Assembly: GCF_036323735.1 (NCBI RefSeq)
Contig: NC_086031.1
Location: 47,024,725-47,088,724 of the forward strand
Reading direction: 5' to 3'
DNA: 64,000 nucleotides
From: Rattus norvegicus
Lineage: Eukaryota; Chordata; Mammalia; Rodentia; Muridae
The notes beneath the pieces were generated by a model, which was not told where the DNA came from, ran no database searches, and saw nothing but the letters and a program-made list of their open reading frames with translations. Below are positions 10,846-20,492 of this stretch, one piece after another. Every line of letters begins with the position of its first letter. Positions within the stretch are counted from its first letter, which is position 1. The translations under genes and the position numbers were made by a program.

Positions 10846-11450
10846 TAGTTAGGGTTTCATGGCTGTGATAAAAGCCATAACCACACACAACTCAGGGAAA
10901 AAGATTTATTTCTTCTTAGCGCACCATATCACAGTGCGTCACTGGGAGGTCAGGACAGGAAGTCAGTCAGTCAGGGCAGGAACTGATGCAGAAACCTTGG
11001 AGGTGTGTTCCTTACTGACTGGACTTGCTCAGCCTGCTTTATTTTGTCTTTCTTTTCCTCCTCCTCTTCCTCTTCTCTTCTTTTTCCTCTTCCTCCTCCT
11101 CCTTCTTCTTTTAAGAGACAGAGTTTAATTTCTCTGTGTTTAGTGCCAGCTGTCCTGGAACTCACTCTGTAGACCAGGCTGACATCAAACTCGAGAGTTC
11201 TGCCTGCCTCTGCCTCCCGAGTGCTGGAATTAAAGTCATGAGCCACCACTGACCAGACTCAGCCTGATTTCTTCTAGCACCCATGTGCGTAGGGGTAGCA
11301 CACCCACAGTGAGCTGGACCTTCCCACATCAATCATCAGTCAAGAAAATGCACCACAGGCTTGTCTGCAGGCCCATATAGTGAAAGCATTTCCTCAACTG
11401 AGGTTCCTTTTCCCAAGTGACTCTAGGTTGTATGGAAGTTGATGTATAAC
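10846..11450 (+). repeat. Rodent interspersed repeat (family not named)
   Basis: Starts near CTTAGTTAGGGTTTCATGG. It resembles the copy at 32370-32760 in the blocks GCAGGAACTGATGCAGAAAC and CATCAATCATCAGTCAAGAA, and is split by a B1 at about 11100-11262. I recognise the family as common in rodents but do not assign a name. Confidence 0.75.
11100..11262 (-). repeat. B1 SINE inside the repeat
   Basis: Minus-strand B1 with a (CTT/CCT)n tail upstream (AGAGACAGAGTTTAATTTCT, CTGTCCTGGAACTCACTCTG, GAGTGCTGGAATTAAAG). Confidence 0.9.
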
Positions 11451-11595
11451 CACTCGGCACACCCTCTAAATCCAAGCCTTTTATTAGTCTATTATTCTTC
11501 CATTGCAAATATTATTCTTCCATTGCAAATCTGAAGGAGCAAGCTCAAACGGCACAAGGATAGCTGGTCAGATGGTGCAGTGGGGTAACCCCAAG

Positions 11596-11735
11596 CCTGG
11601 CAGTGGTGGTGCACACCTTTAATCCCAGCACTCAGGAGACAGAGGCAGGCAGAGATCTGTGAGTTTGAGCCCAGCGTGGTTTACAGAGTGAGCTCCAGGA
11701 CAGCCAGGGCTACATAGAGGGAAAGGAAGGAATAA
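11596..11735 (+). repeat. B1 SINE
   Basis: Plus-strand B1 close to consensus: GCCTGGCAGTGGTGGTGCAC, CACCTTTAATCCCAGCACTC, AGGACAGCCAGGGCTACAT. A short (GGCA)n run follows. Confidence 0.95.
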
Positions 11736-11765
11736 AGGCAGGCAGGCAGGCAGACAGACAGTGGG

Positions 11766-11948
11766 GGGCTGAAGAGATGGCTGGCTATGAACACTTCACT
11801 CTTTCACAGGAACTCACATGACAGGCAGTTCACAACTGCCTGTAACTCCAATTCCAGGGGACATCTGTTCTCCTCAGGGTTCCTTCCTGAAGGCACCTGG
11901 AGCACGTAGACTCACACAGGCAAACACGTACAGGCGCGCGCGCGCGCG

Positions 11949-11983
<35 letters not shown>

Positions 11984-12030
11984 GCGCGCGTGCACACACA
12001 TTGACTAAACAAATCTTTAAATACATACAA
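11766..12030 (+). repeat. B3 SINE with expanded tail
   Basis: Plus-strand B3/B2 element (GGGCTGAAGAGATGGCTGGC, CTGTAACTCCAATTCCAGGG). Its tail contains the CG/CA tract described separately. Confidence 0.85.
11934..12001 (+). repeat. (GC)n(AC)n alternating tract
   Basis: 68 bp of unbroken purine-pyrimidine alternation: about ten GC steps, then AC steps, then a second GCGCGC patch. A strong Z-DNA sequence candidate. Confidence 0.95.
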
Positions 12031-12044
12031 ACAGCAATAGGGTA

Positions 12045-12860
12045 TTGTTAAGGCTTGGGTAACTGCTGCCTGTCTAGCACCCATTTTCGGCTGTTTTTAC
12101 ATGGGCCGTTACTATTGTTACTAGGAAACTTTCTCATGCCTGAGTTGATTGCATATTCTGTTATGTTCTCTGTTAGAGTCCTGGAACTGCTTCAGGAATC
12201 ACACAAACATGGATCTCAGGCAAACAGGGAGAGTCTATTGAGCTTACGCCCCTGGACTGGTCAACCAGGGCCATGATCCAGATTCAGGAACTAAACCATG
12301 AGCCCGAGTTAAGGTCCTACAGGATTTTTAAGCCCCAAATCCACAAACATCTGCACCAAGTTATTTCATCAGGATTTAGGGATAGGAAGTTACCTTAGCA
12401 ACATGTCTTTGTTGTATGTTTATCCTGTCCCCATTGGTTGGGGTATTCAACTGTGGCAGGGGACTTGCCTTGTCTTATATTCATGTCCTAACTTGTCTAC
12501 CAGGATGGGACTTGTCTAACATTCATGTCTTAACTTGCTGACCAGGATGTCAGTTACCCGCATACACGTCTCTTTCTGCCAAGTAGGATATCAATTCCCA
12601 GGGAGGTCTTGGGAACTTAAATTTTACTTGACTGTTACTCAAAATGGAAGGCTTATTCCAAATGGTTTCTTATATTGGTGCAAGTGTCTCTCTTATATTG
12701 GGGTCCATATTGGGGCAGTATGTATCATAAGAGCTTATACACAGGTGCAGGAAGTGCTGTTGGGTGGTTGGTTCAGGCCAAGCTTACTAGGGGTAACTAT
12801 ACAAAAACAACTCTACTGACTTCTATCATGATTGGCTTTCAGGGGCACAAAACAGAACGG
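12045..12860 (+). mobile_element. LTR-type retroelement fragment (plus orientation)
   Basis: Matches, in opposite orientation, the sequence at 12830-14127. Shared blocks include CATTGGTTGGGGTATTCAAC, GTTACTAGGAAACTTTCT and TCCACAAACATCTG. The order suggests the tail of one LTR (12045-12171) abutting the TGTT start of another. It is an old non-coding relic; I see no gag, pol or env reading frame. Confidence 0.6.
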
Positions 12861-12898
12861 ACTAGGTCATCAACCTTGGCATTAGAAAGTTTCCTAGC

Positions 12899-12998
12899 AG
12901 GGTTGGGGATTTAGCTCAGTGGTAGAGCGCTTGCCTAGCAAGCGCAAGGCCCTGGGTTCGGTCCCCAGCTCCGAAAAAAAAGGAAAGGGGAAAAAAAG
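12899..12998 (+). repeat. ID SINE
   Basis: Near-consensus plus-strand ID (GGTTGGGGATTTAGCTCAGT to GGTCCCCAGCTCCG plus A-rich tail). Flanked by AAGTTTCCTAG duplications, so it inserted into the LTR fragment. Confidence 0.97.
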
Positions 12999-13329
12999 TT
13001 TCCTAGTAACAGCAGAAACATATAACAGCAGGCTAGCCAGGTAACAGTTACCCAGGCCTTAACATTTTACCCAGGCCTTAACATTCTGTGCTTTGGTGTT
13101 CTTGGAAATTAGTCACAATACAGAACAGTTAGAGCTGCCCTTGGGATGGACCCCAACATATGAGAGACACCCGTACCTATTGGAATAAGAACTCCCTGAG
13201 GAGTCATGTATGTGGGAACCTGACATCCTGATTGGCAAATTAAGACATGAACATTAGGAAAGGCAAGTCCCCCCACAGTTGAATACCCCAACCAATGAGA
13301 ACAGGGTAAGTGTACCACAAAGACATTGT

Positions 13330-13890
13330 CTTAGTTAGGGTTTTACTACTGTGAACAGACACCATGACCAAGGCAACTCTTTTTTGTTGTTGTTGTTTAT
13401 TTATTTATTATATAAGATTTATATAATAAATTTATATAATAAATCTTATATAAGATTTATTTATTTATTATATATAAGTACACTGTAGCTGTCTTCAGAC
13501 ACACCAAAAGAGGGCATCAGATCTCATTACAGATGGTTGTGAGCCACCATGTGGTTGTTGGGATTTGAACTCAGGACCTCTAGGAAGAGCAGTCAGTGCT
13601 CTTAACCACTGAACCCCCACCCCTCCAAGGCAACTTTTATGACAAGATTTAATTGGGGCTGGTTTACAGGTTCAGAAGTTCAGTCCATTATCATCAAGGT
13701 GGGAGCATGGTGTAGGAGGAACTGAGGGTTCTACATCTTGTTCTGAAGGCAAACAGGAGAAAACTGGCTTCCAGGGAACTAAGATCACAGTCTCAAAGCC
13801 AACACCCACAACGACACACTTCCTCCAATGAGGCCACCCCTCCTAATAGTGCCACTCCCTGGGCCAAGCATATTCAAACCATCACAGACT
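13330..13890 (+). repeat. Rodent interspersed repeat, same type as 39145-39470
   Basis: Shares GTCTTAGTTAGGGTT, GAACAGACACCATGACCA, TTCAGTCCA and CCTCCTAATAGTGCCACTCC with the element at 39145-39470. A B2 is inserted at 13382-13620 and splits it. Family name not assigned. Confidence 0.75.
13382..13620 (-). repeat. B2 SINE
   Basis: Minus-strand B2 (GTACACTGTAGCTGTCTTCA, GAGCCACCATGTGGTTGTTG). The AAGGCAACT target is duplicated on both sides, and an AT-rich tail carries TTTATATAATAAA repeats. Confidence 0.92.
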
Positions 13891-14339
13891 TGTTCCTAAG
13901 GAAATCCCCTATCCCTAAATTCTGATTGGTGGAATAACTTGGCACAGATGTTTGTGGATGGCAGATTTTAAAAGCTCAGTAGGATTCTGGATCAGGGTTT
14001 TGGTCAACTCCCCAGTCTGGTCTGCAGTCCTGATGGGTCAGTCCTGGGTGAATGCTCAATAAACCGTCTCTGTCTGATTGAGATGTGGTAGATGTGGTTT
14101 GTGGGGTGACCCAAGGACCCCAACAGGTATGACTTATAAAATGGGCAGGCCTAGAGTTTTCAATAAGAAAACTACATTATCCGGGTAGAGCTGAAGCAGC
14201 TGTCAGCCATATGGAAGAAATTACAATGAATGAAACAGGTATCCATTTATTAATTACTTGGACCTATTTCTTGGGCAAGTTAGAGACATCTCAAGCATTT
14301 CTTGCTTTGCTCTGTCTCTATGCTCGAGGTGTGAGACGA

Positions 14340-14480
14340 ATCGCACTCCTGAGTTGTTGTAGTTCTGGGTGGCCTAGAACCTGCTATGTACATCAGACTA
14401 GCCTCAAGCTCACAGAAATCTGTCTGCTTCTGCCCCGTGAGGGCTGGGATTAAAACTGTGGAATACTATGCCTTGCACCT
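14340..14480 (-). repeat. B1 SINE, diverged
   Basis: Minus-strand B1-like (AGTTCTGGGTGGCCTAGAAC, GCTCACAGAAATCTGTCTGC, GAGGGCTGGGATTAAAACTG). Confidence 0.7.
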
Positions 14481-14782
14481 CACATTTTATAGGAAGGGAA
14501 ACGGTGTCTGTTCAAGATGCCTGAGAGAAACAGGAATAAAGAGTTGCTCATGATTTCCTTCCCCAAAGGCCTTGCCACAGCTGGATGATAGAGCCAGAAG
14601 TTTCACGTTAAACTGATTAAATGAGACTGGCCAACAACTGACCGATCAGGTTGGCAAGGAGGAACACAGCAATTCTGAGAGGAGCTTGGAGAGCTTGACC
14701 TAAGTGAAGGGAGATGGAGAGACTGTGGCCAGGCTTGGAACAGGCTAAGGAGAACAATTTTACTCTTATTATGCGTTTGGCC

Positions 14783-14920
14783 TTGCAGTGGTGGAACATG
14801 CCTTTCATTCCAGCACTCAGGAGGCAGAAGCAGGTGGATCTCTGAGTTGGAGGCAAGCATGGTCTACAGAGCTAGTTCCAGGACAGCCCAGGCTGTACAG
14901 AGAAACCTTGTCTCAGAGGA
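14783..14920 (+). repeat. B1 SINE feeding into a GGA array
   Basis: Plus-strand B1 (CAGTGGTGGAACATGCCTTT, TACAGAGCTAGTTCCAGGAC, GAAACCTTGTCTCAGAGG). The A-rich tail grades into the polypurine array. Confidence 0.88.
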
Positions 14921-15488
14921 GAAGAAGAAAGAGGAGGAGGAGGAGGAGGAGGAGGAAGAGGAGGGGGGAGGAGGAGGAAGAGGGGGGAGGAGGAGGAGGA
15001 GGGGGGAGGAGGAGGAGGAAGAGGGGGAGGAGGAGGAGGAAGAGGGGGAGGGGGAGGAGGAGGAGGAAGAGGGGGAGGAGGAGGAGGAAGAGGGGGAGGG
15101 GGAGGAGGAGGAGGAAGAGGGGGAGGAGGAGGGGAAGGGGGAGGAGGAAGAGGGGGAGGGGGAGGAGGAGGAGGAAGAGGGGGAGGAGGAGGAGGAAGAG
15201 GGGGAGGGGGAGGAGGAGGAGGAAGAGGGGGAGGAGGAGGAGGAAGAGGGGGAGGAGGAGGAGGAAGAGGGGGAGGAGGAGGGGAAGGGGGAGGAGGAAG
15301 AGGGGGAGGAGGAGGAGGAAGAGGGGGAGGAGGAGGGGAAGGGGGAGGAGGAAGAGGGGGAGGAGGAGGAGGAAGAGGGGGAGGAGGAGGGGAAGGGGGA
15401 GGAGGAAGAGGGGGAGGAGGAGGAGGAGGGGGAGGAGGAGGAGGAGGGGGAGGAGGAGGAAGAGGGGGAGGAGGAGGAGGAGGAAGAG
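14920..15488 (+). repeat. GGA-rich polypurine minisatellite, about 570 bp
   Basis: Purines only on the plus strand, built from GGA triplets with interspersed GGAAGAGGGGG blocks recurring at about 18-21 bp. Nearly all length changes are multiples of three, so five overlapping frames look open; these Glu-, Arg- and Ser-rich frames are artefacts. G-runs of 3-6 are frequent. Confidence 0.98.
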
Positions 15489-15747
15489 ATTAACACTGCA
15501 GGGCCCATCTGAAGCAGCATGAAATGACTCTCCTTTACGTGTATGTTATGTGGAAACGCCATCACAGGTGTCATCTCACACTTACCTTGAACCAAACTTC
15601 TGGAATGCATCTCGAAGCTGTTCCCTGCGTGATTGTTGGATTTAATGTATCCACTAGAGGGCAGGCTAAACTCACAAATTCTGCACATAGACCGTCTAGA
15701 TTTTGGGGAGTTTTATTTGTTTGTTTGCTTTTGTTTTTGTTTCGTTT

Positions 15748-15932
15748 TTTAAATTTATATGTATGTGTGCCTGTTTGTCTTGGCATTGTGTGATGAACAT
15801 GCTTGTGGCAGCCAGAAGAGGATATTAAACCTCTGGAGCTGGAGTTTCTTGGGCTACCTGATGTGGGTCCAGGAATTGAACCAACTCTTCTGAAAGAGCA
15901 GCAAGCGCTCAAATGGCTGAGTCACCCCACCA
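15748..15932 (-). repeat. B3 SINE
   Basis: Minus-strand B3 (AGCCAGAAGAGGATATTAAA, GGAGCTGGAGTTTCTTGGGC, TTCTGAAAGAGCAGCAAGCG). Confidence 0.85.
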
Positions 15933-16126
15933 CACACACACACCTCTGATTATTATTAGTTTTGAGATGTCTTCCTCCTCCCTCTCTGCAGTTCTAAGAT
16001 TACCAGTAAACAGTGCCAAAGCCCAGCCTGGGCTTCTGTACGTGTCACAAACTTAATTTCACCCACTAATTATTTTCGGGCCGCTGCTATTTTGATTTGT
16101 ATTTTTTTTTAAGACAGGGTTCACTA

Positions 16127-16303
16127 GGGCTGGGGAGACGGCTCAGCAGTTAAAAGCACTGGCTGCTCTTCTAGAGGTCCATGAGTTACATTTCCAGCAA
16201 TCACATGGTGGCTCACAACCATCCATCCACAAGATCTGATGCCCTCTTCTGTCTTGCAAGATAGAGCAGCCACAGACACAAATAAATGCATCTTTAAAAA
16301 GAT
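16127..16303 (+). repeat. B2 SINE
   Basis: Plus-strand B2 (GGGCTGGGGAGACGGCTCAG, TTAAAAGCACTGGCTGCTCT, then an AAATAAATGCATCTTT tail). Confidence 0.92.
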
Positions 16304-16699
16304 GGGGGTCTCGTTGTATAGCACAGGCTGTCATCAAATTAATATTCCTCCTACCTGCCTTACACTTGGCAGAAGTAACAGGTGTGCCCAGCTCCCACCA
16401 GTTCTTTTAGTGATGTGGGGGCGGGGGGAGTTAGAGTGTGAGTCCAATACGTCTTCGCCATTAACTACAACCACTATGCTGTACACCAGATTCCCCCAAA
16501 TTTATAACTGAAAGTTGCCTTCCTCGGAGTAATAACCTGTCACTTCCCTACTACCATGACCTCAGCCCCTGACTGCTTCTGTCAGTCTGACTGTCTGAAT
16601 TCCACCTAAGTGACATCATATGCTGTCTGTATCTCTTCACCTGACTTAATCCGTGGAGTATGATTTCCCCCATGTTCATTAGTACAGGTACAAAAGATG

Positions 16700-16835
16700 C
16701 TTTCCTTTTTTAGGTTTCTTGGTGTAGCTCCAGCTGTCCTGGATCAGACCAGGCTGGCCTTGAACTCAGAGATCCATCTGCCTCTGTCCACCAAGTGCCG
16801 GGATTAAAAGCGTGTGCCGTCACTGACAGGCAGTT
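16700..16835 (-). repeat. B1 SINE
   Basis: Minus-strand B1 (GTAGCTCCAGCTGTCCTGGA, CAGGCTGGCCTTGAACTCAG, GTGCCGGGATTAAAAGCGTG). Confidence 0.9.
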
Positions 16836-17145
16836 TCCTTCATTCTTAAGACTGGACAGTATTACACTCGAAGGGGTCACAGTTTCCTTACTAAGGTGGG
16901 TCTGCGGCAGTCAGGAATAGTGACATAATGAGAAGGCTGACCTGGAATTCCCTAGCTGATCTGCTGACCTCAAAGGTATAGCAATCCTCCTGCCTCTGCC
17001 TCCAAAGGCTGTGATTACAGGTGAGGCAATCTGGCCTCTCCTGTGTTGCTGATAACTGTACCCTCGGCTTCTAAACCCACTGTTTAGTGTCTGGACCTGA
17101 AGGCATTTACACGGCATGAAACAGTGGCATGCCGTCACAAAGATT

Positions 17146-17359
17146 AAGGTGTCAGATGGATGACGCCACAGTTCAGAACACTGATCGCTCTTCCGGAGGA
17201 CCTGGGTTTGATTCTCAGCACCTGCAAGTGACTTATAACATCTGAGATGACAGTTCTAGGAGATCTATCGCCCTCATCTGGCCTCTACAACGAGAATGCA
17301 TCCCGTACACAAACACACATGCAGCCCAAACACATAAAATAGTCATTAAAAAAAAAAAG
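17146..17359 (+). repeat. B3 SINE, diverged
   Basis: Plus-strand B3 (GATCGCTCTTCCGGAGGACC, GATTCTCAGCACCTGCAAGT, then CACATAAAATAGTCATT and A tail). Confidence 0.8.
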
Positions 17360-17363
17360 ACAT

Positions 17364-17469
17364 GGGGTTGGGGATTTAGCTCAGTGGTAGAGCGCTTGCC
17401 TAGGAAGCGCAAGGCCCTGGGTTCGGTCCCCAGCTCCGAAAAAAAAGAACCAAAAAAAAAAAAAAAAAA
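17364..17469 (+). repeat. ID SINE
   Basis: Near-perfect ID copy inserted in the A tail of the preceding B3, with the A-rich AAAAGACAT target duplicated on both sides. Confidence 0.97.
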
Positions 17470-17490
17470 GACATTTGAAGAAGTCTGTCA

Positions 17491-17690
17491 ATGGAGCCAA
17501 GGGTAGTGGCGCAGGCCTGTAACCGCTGCACTCAAGAGGCAGTGGGGAAGGGTTGGGAATTTAGCTCAGTGGTAGAGCGCTTGCCTAGCAAGCACAAGGC
17601 CCGAGTTCAGCCCTCAGCTCTGGGGGAAAAAAAAAAGAGGCAGTGGGGAACAATCCTCTCAATCCTCTCTTTCAACAAAAGCAACCAAAT
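17491..17690 (+). repeat. B1 SINE split by an ID
   Basis: B1 left part (AAGGGTAGTGGCGCAGGCCT) is interrupted by an ID at 17550-17634. The AAGAGGCAGTGGGGA target is repeated on both sides. Confidence 0.85.
17550..17634 (+). repeat. ID SINE, older variant
   Basis: GGGTTGGGAATTTAGCTCAG through CCCTCAGCTCTGGGGG and A tail. It has more substitutions than the other IDs here, so it is an older copy, with an intact 15-bp target duplication. Confidence 0.95.
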
Positions 17691-17827
17691 TACCTTCAGA
17701 GAGAGAGAGAAAGAGAGAGAGGACAAGAGAATCCAGGAGATAGATCAGTTCATCAGGTACTTGCTTTGAAAGCATGAGAGCCTGAACTTAGATCCCCAGA
17801 ATCTAAAAAAAAAAAAAAAAAAAAAAT

Positions 17828-17968
17828 AAGTTCAGCGTTGTGGTGGCCCTTGTAACCCCAGAGACTGCAAAATGGGAGGACAATGAAGATGCTCTCGAGT
17901 TAACTGGCCAGCCAGTTTCAGCAAAGTTCCTTGCCTCTGAGGGACCCTGTCTCAAACAAGCAAAAATT
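17828..17968 (+). repeat. B1-like SINE, diverged
   Basis: AGCGTTGTGGTGGCCCTTGT, CCAGCCAGTTTCAGCAAAGT and GGACCCTGTCTCAAACAAGC follow the B1 layout. Confidence 0.65.
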
Positions 17969-18108
17969 AAAAGTATGTATAGAGGCCCTGTAAAGAAGCT
18001 TCCCCTGGGAACCAATTAAATATTAAATATGATATTTATTATTGCCACCATAAGGAATCCCCTCCAGCCCCAGGTAAGTGGATTTTTAAGGCATACAGAG
18101 CTAGGACT

Positions 18109-18180
18109 GGGGCTATAGTTCAATGGTAGATCATTGCCTCTCAGGCATGACATAACATGTCCAGTACCCAGTACTGCCAA
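18109..18180 (+). repeat. Old ID-like element
   Basis: GGGGCTATAGTTCAATGGTA followed by GATCATTGCCTCTCAGGCAT resembles the ID/tRNA-derived head, strongly diverged. Confidence 0.5.
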
Positions 18181-18196
18181 GCAGACTGATAGGGAG

Positions 18197-18345
18197 CCGA
18201 GTGTGGAGTCCAATAGGTGTAATCTCAGAACTTGGGAGGTGGAGGTAAGAGGATCTGGCGTTTAAGGCCACCCTTGGCTATACAGCAAGTCTGAGGCTAG
18301 CAGAGCTACACCAAAAACAAACCCCCCTACTTCAAAACAAAAATC
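18197..18345 (+). repeat. B1-like SINE, diverged
   Basis: GGTGTAATCTCAGAACTTGG, AGGCCACCCTTGGCTATACA, then A/C-rich tail. Confidence 0.65.
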
Positions 18346-18885
18346 TGACCTTATAGTTCAGTAGGTTAGAAGTCCACCCAACCCCCTGGACTAAAGCCTG
18401 GGTATTACAGGGATGTGTTTCTTCTGTTTCTTGTCTTTCCCTTATCTCCAGAGGACATCCATCAACAACCTGAAAGCCATCCACATCCATTCTTCCAACC
18501 AGCCTTCCATCATCACGGGGCCCTCTGACGTCAGCTGGGAAGGACTGTCCAGTTCTAAGGGCCAGAGTGATTAGACTGGGCCTTGCTGGATAATCCAAGA
18601 TAAACTTCCAAACTCCTTGATCACACCTACTTGGGCCTTTTTATATAGCATCTTTTGTTGGGGTAACAGGGGATAGGAAATGGCCATTCCTTCCGCCGGA
18701 AGTTTTGCCTGTATCTATTGAATACTGTGAGGCATGTGTGGGTCTGGGGAACAGAAGTGAGTAAGACAAGGATTTGTCCTCTGAGGCTAGAGTGACAAGC
18801 AAGGGCCAATTACAAAAGCTCTCATAGACTTTCTTCAGAGATTTAAATTTGAAGTTATAGGAAGCTACCTGCTCATTTAACTTCT
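18346..18885. other. Single-copy intergenic stretch
   Basis: No repeat, RNA gene or convincing ORF recognised. Confidence 0.4.
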
Positions 18886-19055
18886 TTTTTAAAGATTTAT
18901 TTATTCTATGTATACGAGTACACTGTAGTTTTCTTCAGACACACCAGATCCCATTACAGATGGTTGTGAGCCATCATGTGGTTGCCAGGATTTGAACTCA
19001 GGACCTCTGGAAGAGCAGTCAGTGCTCTTAACCGTTGAGCCATCTCTCCAGACTT
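18886..19055 (-). repeat. B2 SINE
   Basis: Minus-strand B2 (AGATTTATTTATTCTATGTA, GTGAGCCATCATGTGGTTGC, GAGCCATCTCTCCAGAC). Confidence 0.93.
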
Positions 19056-19141
19056 TTTTTTTTTTTTTGAGCACATGCTATGCTATATGCCAGGGCACTG
19101 GTGTAGGCTTTATGAATATACAGAAGTTTCAAAACTACAGT

Positions 19142-19293
19142 AAGAGCTGGTTGTGGTGACACGTGCCTTTAATCCCCTTTCAGGAGCAGAGGTAGCTGGG
19201 ATCTCTATCCAAAAAAATGCCTGGTTTACATTACAAGTTTCAGACCAGCCAGGGTTTCATAGTGAAAGATTCTGTCTCAAAATAACAACAACA

Positions 19294-19324
<31 letters not shown>

Positions 19325-19325
19325 T
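19142..19325 (+). repeat. B1-like SINE with (AAT)n tail
   Basis: GAGCTGGTTGTGGTGACACG through TTCTGTCTCAAAATAACAAC. The tail has expanded into a (TAA)n microsatellite at about 19291-19325. Confidence 0.8.
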
Positions 19326-19439
19326 ACTATTATTATTTTTTTTGAAAGTTTAAAATCCTTTTCTTAGCTTTAGGCACCTCATCTTGCTAAAAGCCACCTT
19401 CTTTCTTCTTCCTCTTCTTTCAGTTTTTCTTTCTTTTTT

Positions 19440-19619
19440 TTTTTAAAGATGTATTCATTTATTATATATAAGTACACTGTAGCTGTCTTCAGACACACCA
19501 GAAGAGGGCATCGGATCTCTTTACAGATGGTTGTGAGCCACCATGTGGTTGCTGGGAACTGAACTCAAGACCTCTGTAAGAGTAGTCAGTGCTCTTAACC
19601 GCTGAGCATCTCTCCAGCC
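19440..19619 (-). repeat. B2 SINE
   Basis: Minus-strand B2, near consensus (AAGTACACTGTAGCTGTCTT to GCTGAGCATCTCTCCAGCCC). Confidence 0.95.
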
Positions 19620-19621
19620 CT

Positions 19622-19768
19622 TCTTTTGGTTTTTCAAGATAAGATTTCTCTGTGTAGCCCTGGCTATTCTGGAACTCTGTAGATCAGGCTAGCCTGGAAT
19701 TCAGAGATCTGTCTGCCTCTGACTTCTGAGTGCTGGGTTTAAAGATGTGCACCACCATGCCCATCAAG
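19622..19768 (-). repeat. B1 SINE
   Basis: Minus-strand B1 (CTCTGTGTAGCCCTGGCTAT, GGCTAGCCTGGAATTCAGAG, GTGCACCACCATGCCCATC). Confidence 0.92.
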
Positions 19769-19780
19769 AGCCCTCTTCTT

Positions 19781-19880
19781 GGGGTTGGGGATTTAGCTCA
19801 GTGGTAGAGCGCTTGCCTAGGAAGTGCAAGGCCCTGGGTTCGGTCCCCAGCTCCGAAAAAAAGGAACCAAAAAAAGAAAA
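19781..19880 (+). repeat. ID SINE
   Basis: Near-consensus ID with 15-bp target duplication AAGAGCCCTCTTCTT on both sides. Confidence 0.97.
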
Positions 19881-19961
19881 AAGAGCCCTCTTCTTTAAGG
19901 GCCTTTGTGTAAACTGAGTTATATACTCCCTCATTTCTTTCTATGGTCACTTAAAACTCAA

Positions 19962-20080
19962 CCATTTTTTAAAGATTTATTATATATATAATGTAAGACA
20001 TCATGCGGTTGCTGGGAATTGAACTCAGGACCTCTGGAAGAGCAGTCAGTGCTCTTAACCGCTGAGCCATCTCTCCAGCC
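19962..20080 (-). repeat. B2 SINE, internally deleted
   Basis: Minus-strand B2 lacking the central block (jumps from a TATATA tail to CATGCGGTTGCTGGGAATTG). Confidence 0.9.
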
Positions 20081-20107
20081 CCTCCACCATTTTTTTCTTT
20101 TCTTTTT

Positions 20108-20298
20108 TTTTTTAAAGATTTATTCATTTATTATATATAAGTCCACTGTAACTGTCTTCAGATACACACGAGGTACAGACGAGGGCATCAGATCTCTTTA
20201 CAGATGGTTGTGAGCCACCATGTGGTTGCTGGGAATTGAACTCAGGACCTCTGGAAGAGCAGACGGTGCTCTTAACCACTGAGCCATCTCTCCAGCCC
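20108..20298 (-). repeat. B2 SINE
   Basis: Minus-strand B2, full length (GTCCACTGTAACTGTCTTCA to GCCATCTCTCCAGCCCC). The CCACCATTTTTTTCTT target is duplicated on both sides. Confidence 0.95.
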
Positions 20299-20335
20299 CC
20301 ACCATTTTTTTCTTAAGTCTTCAATCCTATCTTTT

Positions 20336-20492
20336 TTGTTCATTTGTTTTGTTTTGCAAGGCAGGGTTTCTCTGTGTAGCCCTAGCTGTTTGAGAATTTG
20401 CTCTGTAGACCAGGCTGGCTTCAAACTCGCAGAGATCCACCTGCCTCTGTTTCTCAAGTGCTGGGATAAAGGGTGTGCACCACCACAACCAG
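20336..20492 (-). repeat. B1 SINE
   Basis: Minus-strand B1 (CAGGGTTTCTCTGTGTAGCC, AGTGCTGGGATAAAGGGTGT). Confidence 0.92.

Larger units (their letters stand above)
12830..14127 (-). mobile_element. LTR-type retroelement fragment (minus orientation), interrupted
   Basis: On the minus strand it begins TGTTGGGGTCCTTGGGTCAC at 14127 and carries a TTTATTGAGC block (AATAAA on the plus strand near 14059). It is interrupted by a different repeat at about 13330-13890 (itself holding a B2) and by an ID at 12899. No coding remnant is seen. Confidence 0.6.

Noticed and set aside
12900..12975. tRNA-like sequences in ID elements as tRNA genes
   Set aside because: The ID head keeps A- and B-box similarity but not a full cloverleaf, and copies end in A tails with target duplications. 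They are SINEs, not tRNA genes; the same holds for all ID copies listed.
14788..15688. Long overlapping ORFs (221, 244 and 274 codons) on both strands
   Set aside because: They are all products of the GGA-triplet array, in which length changes by multiples of three keep most frames open. Composition is only Glu/Gly, Arg/Gly or Ser/Pro.
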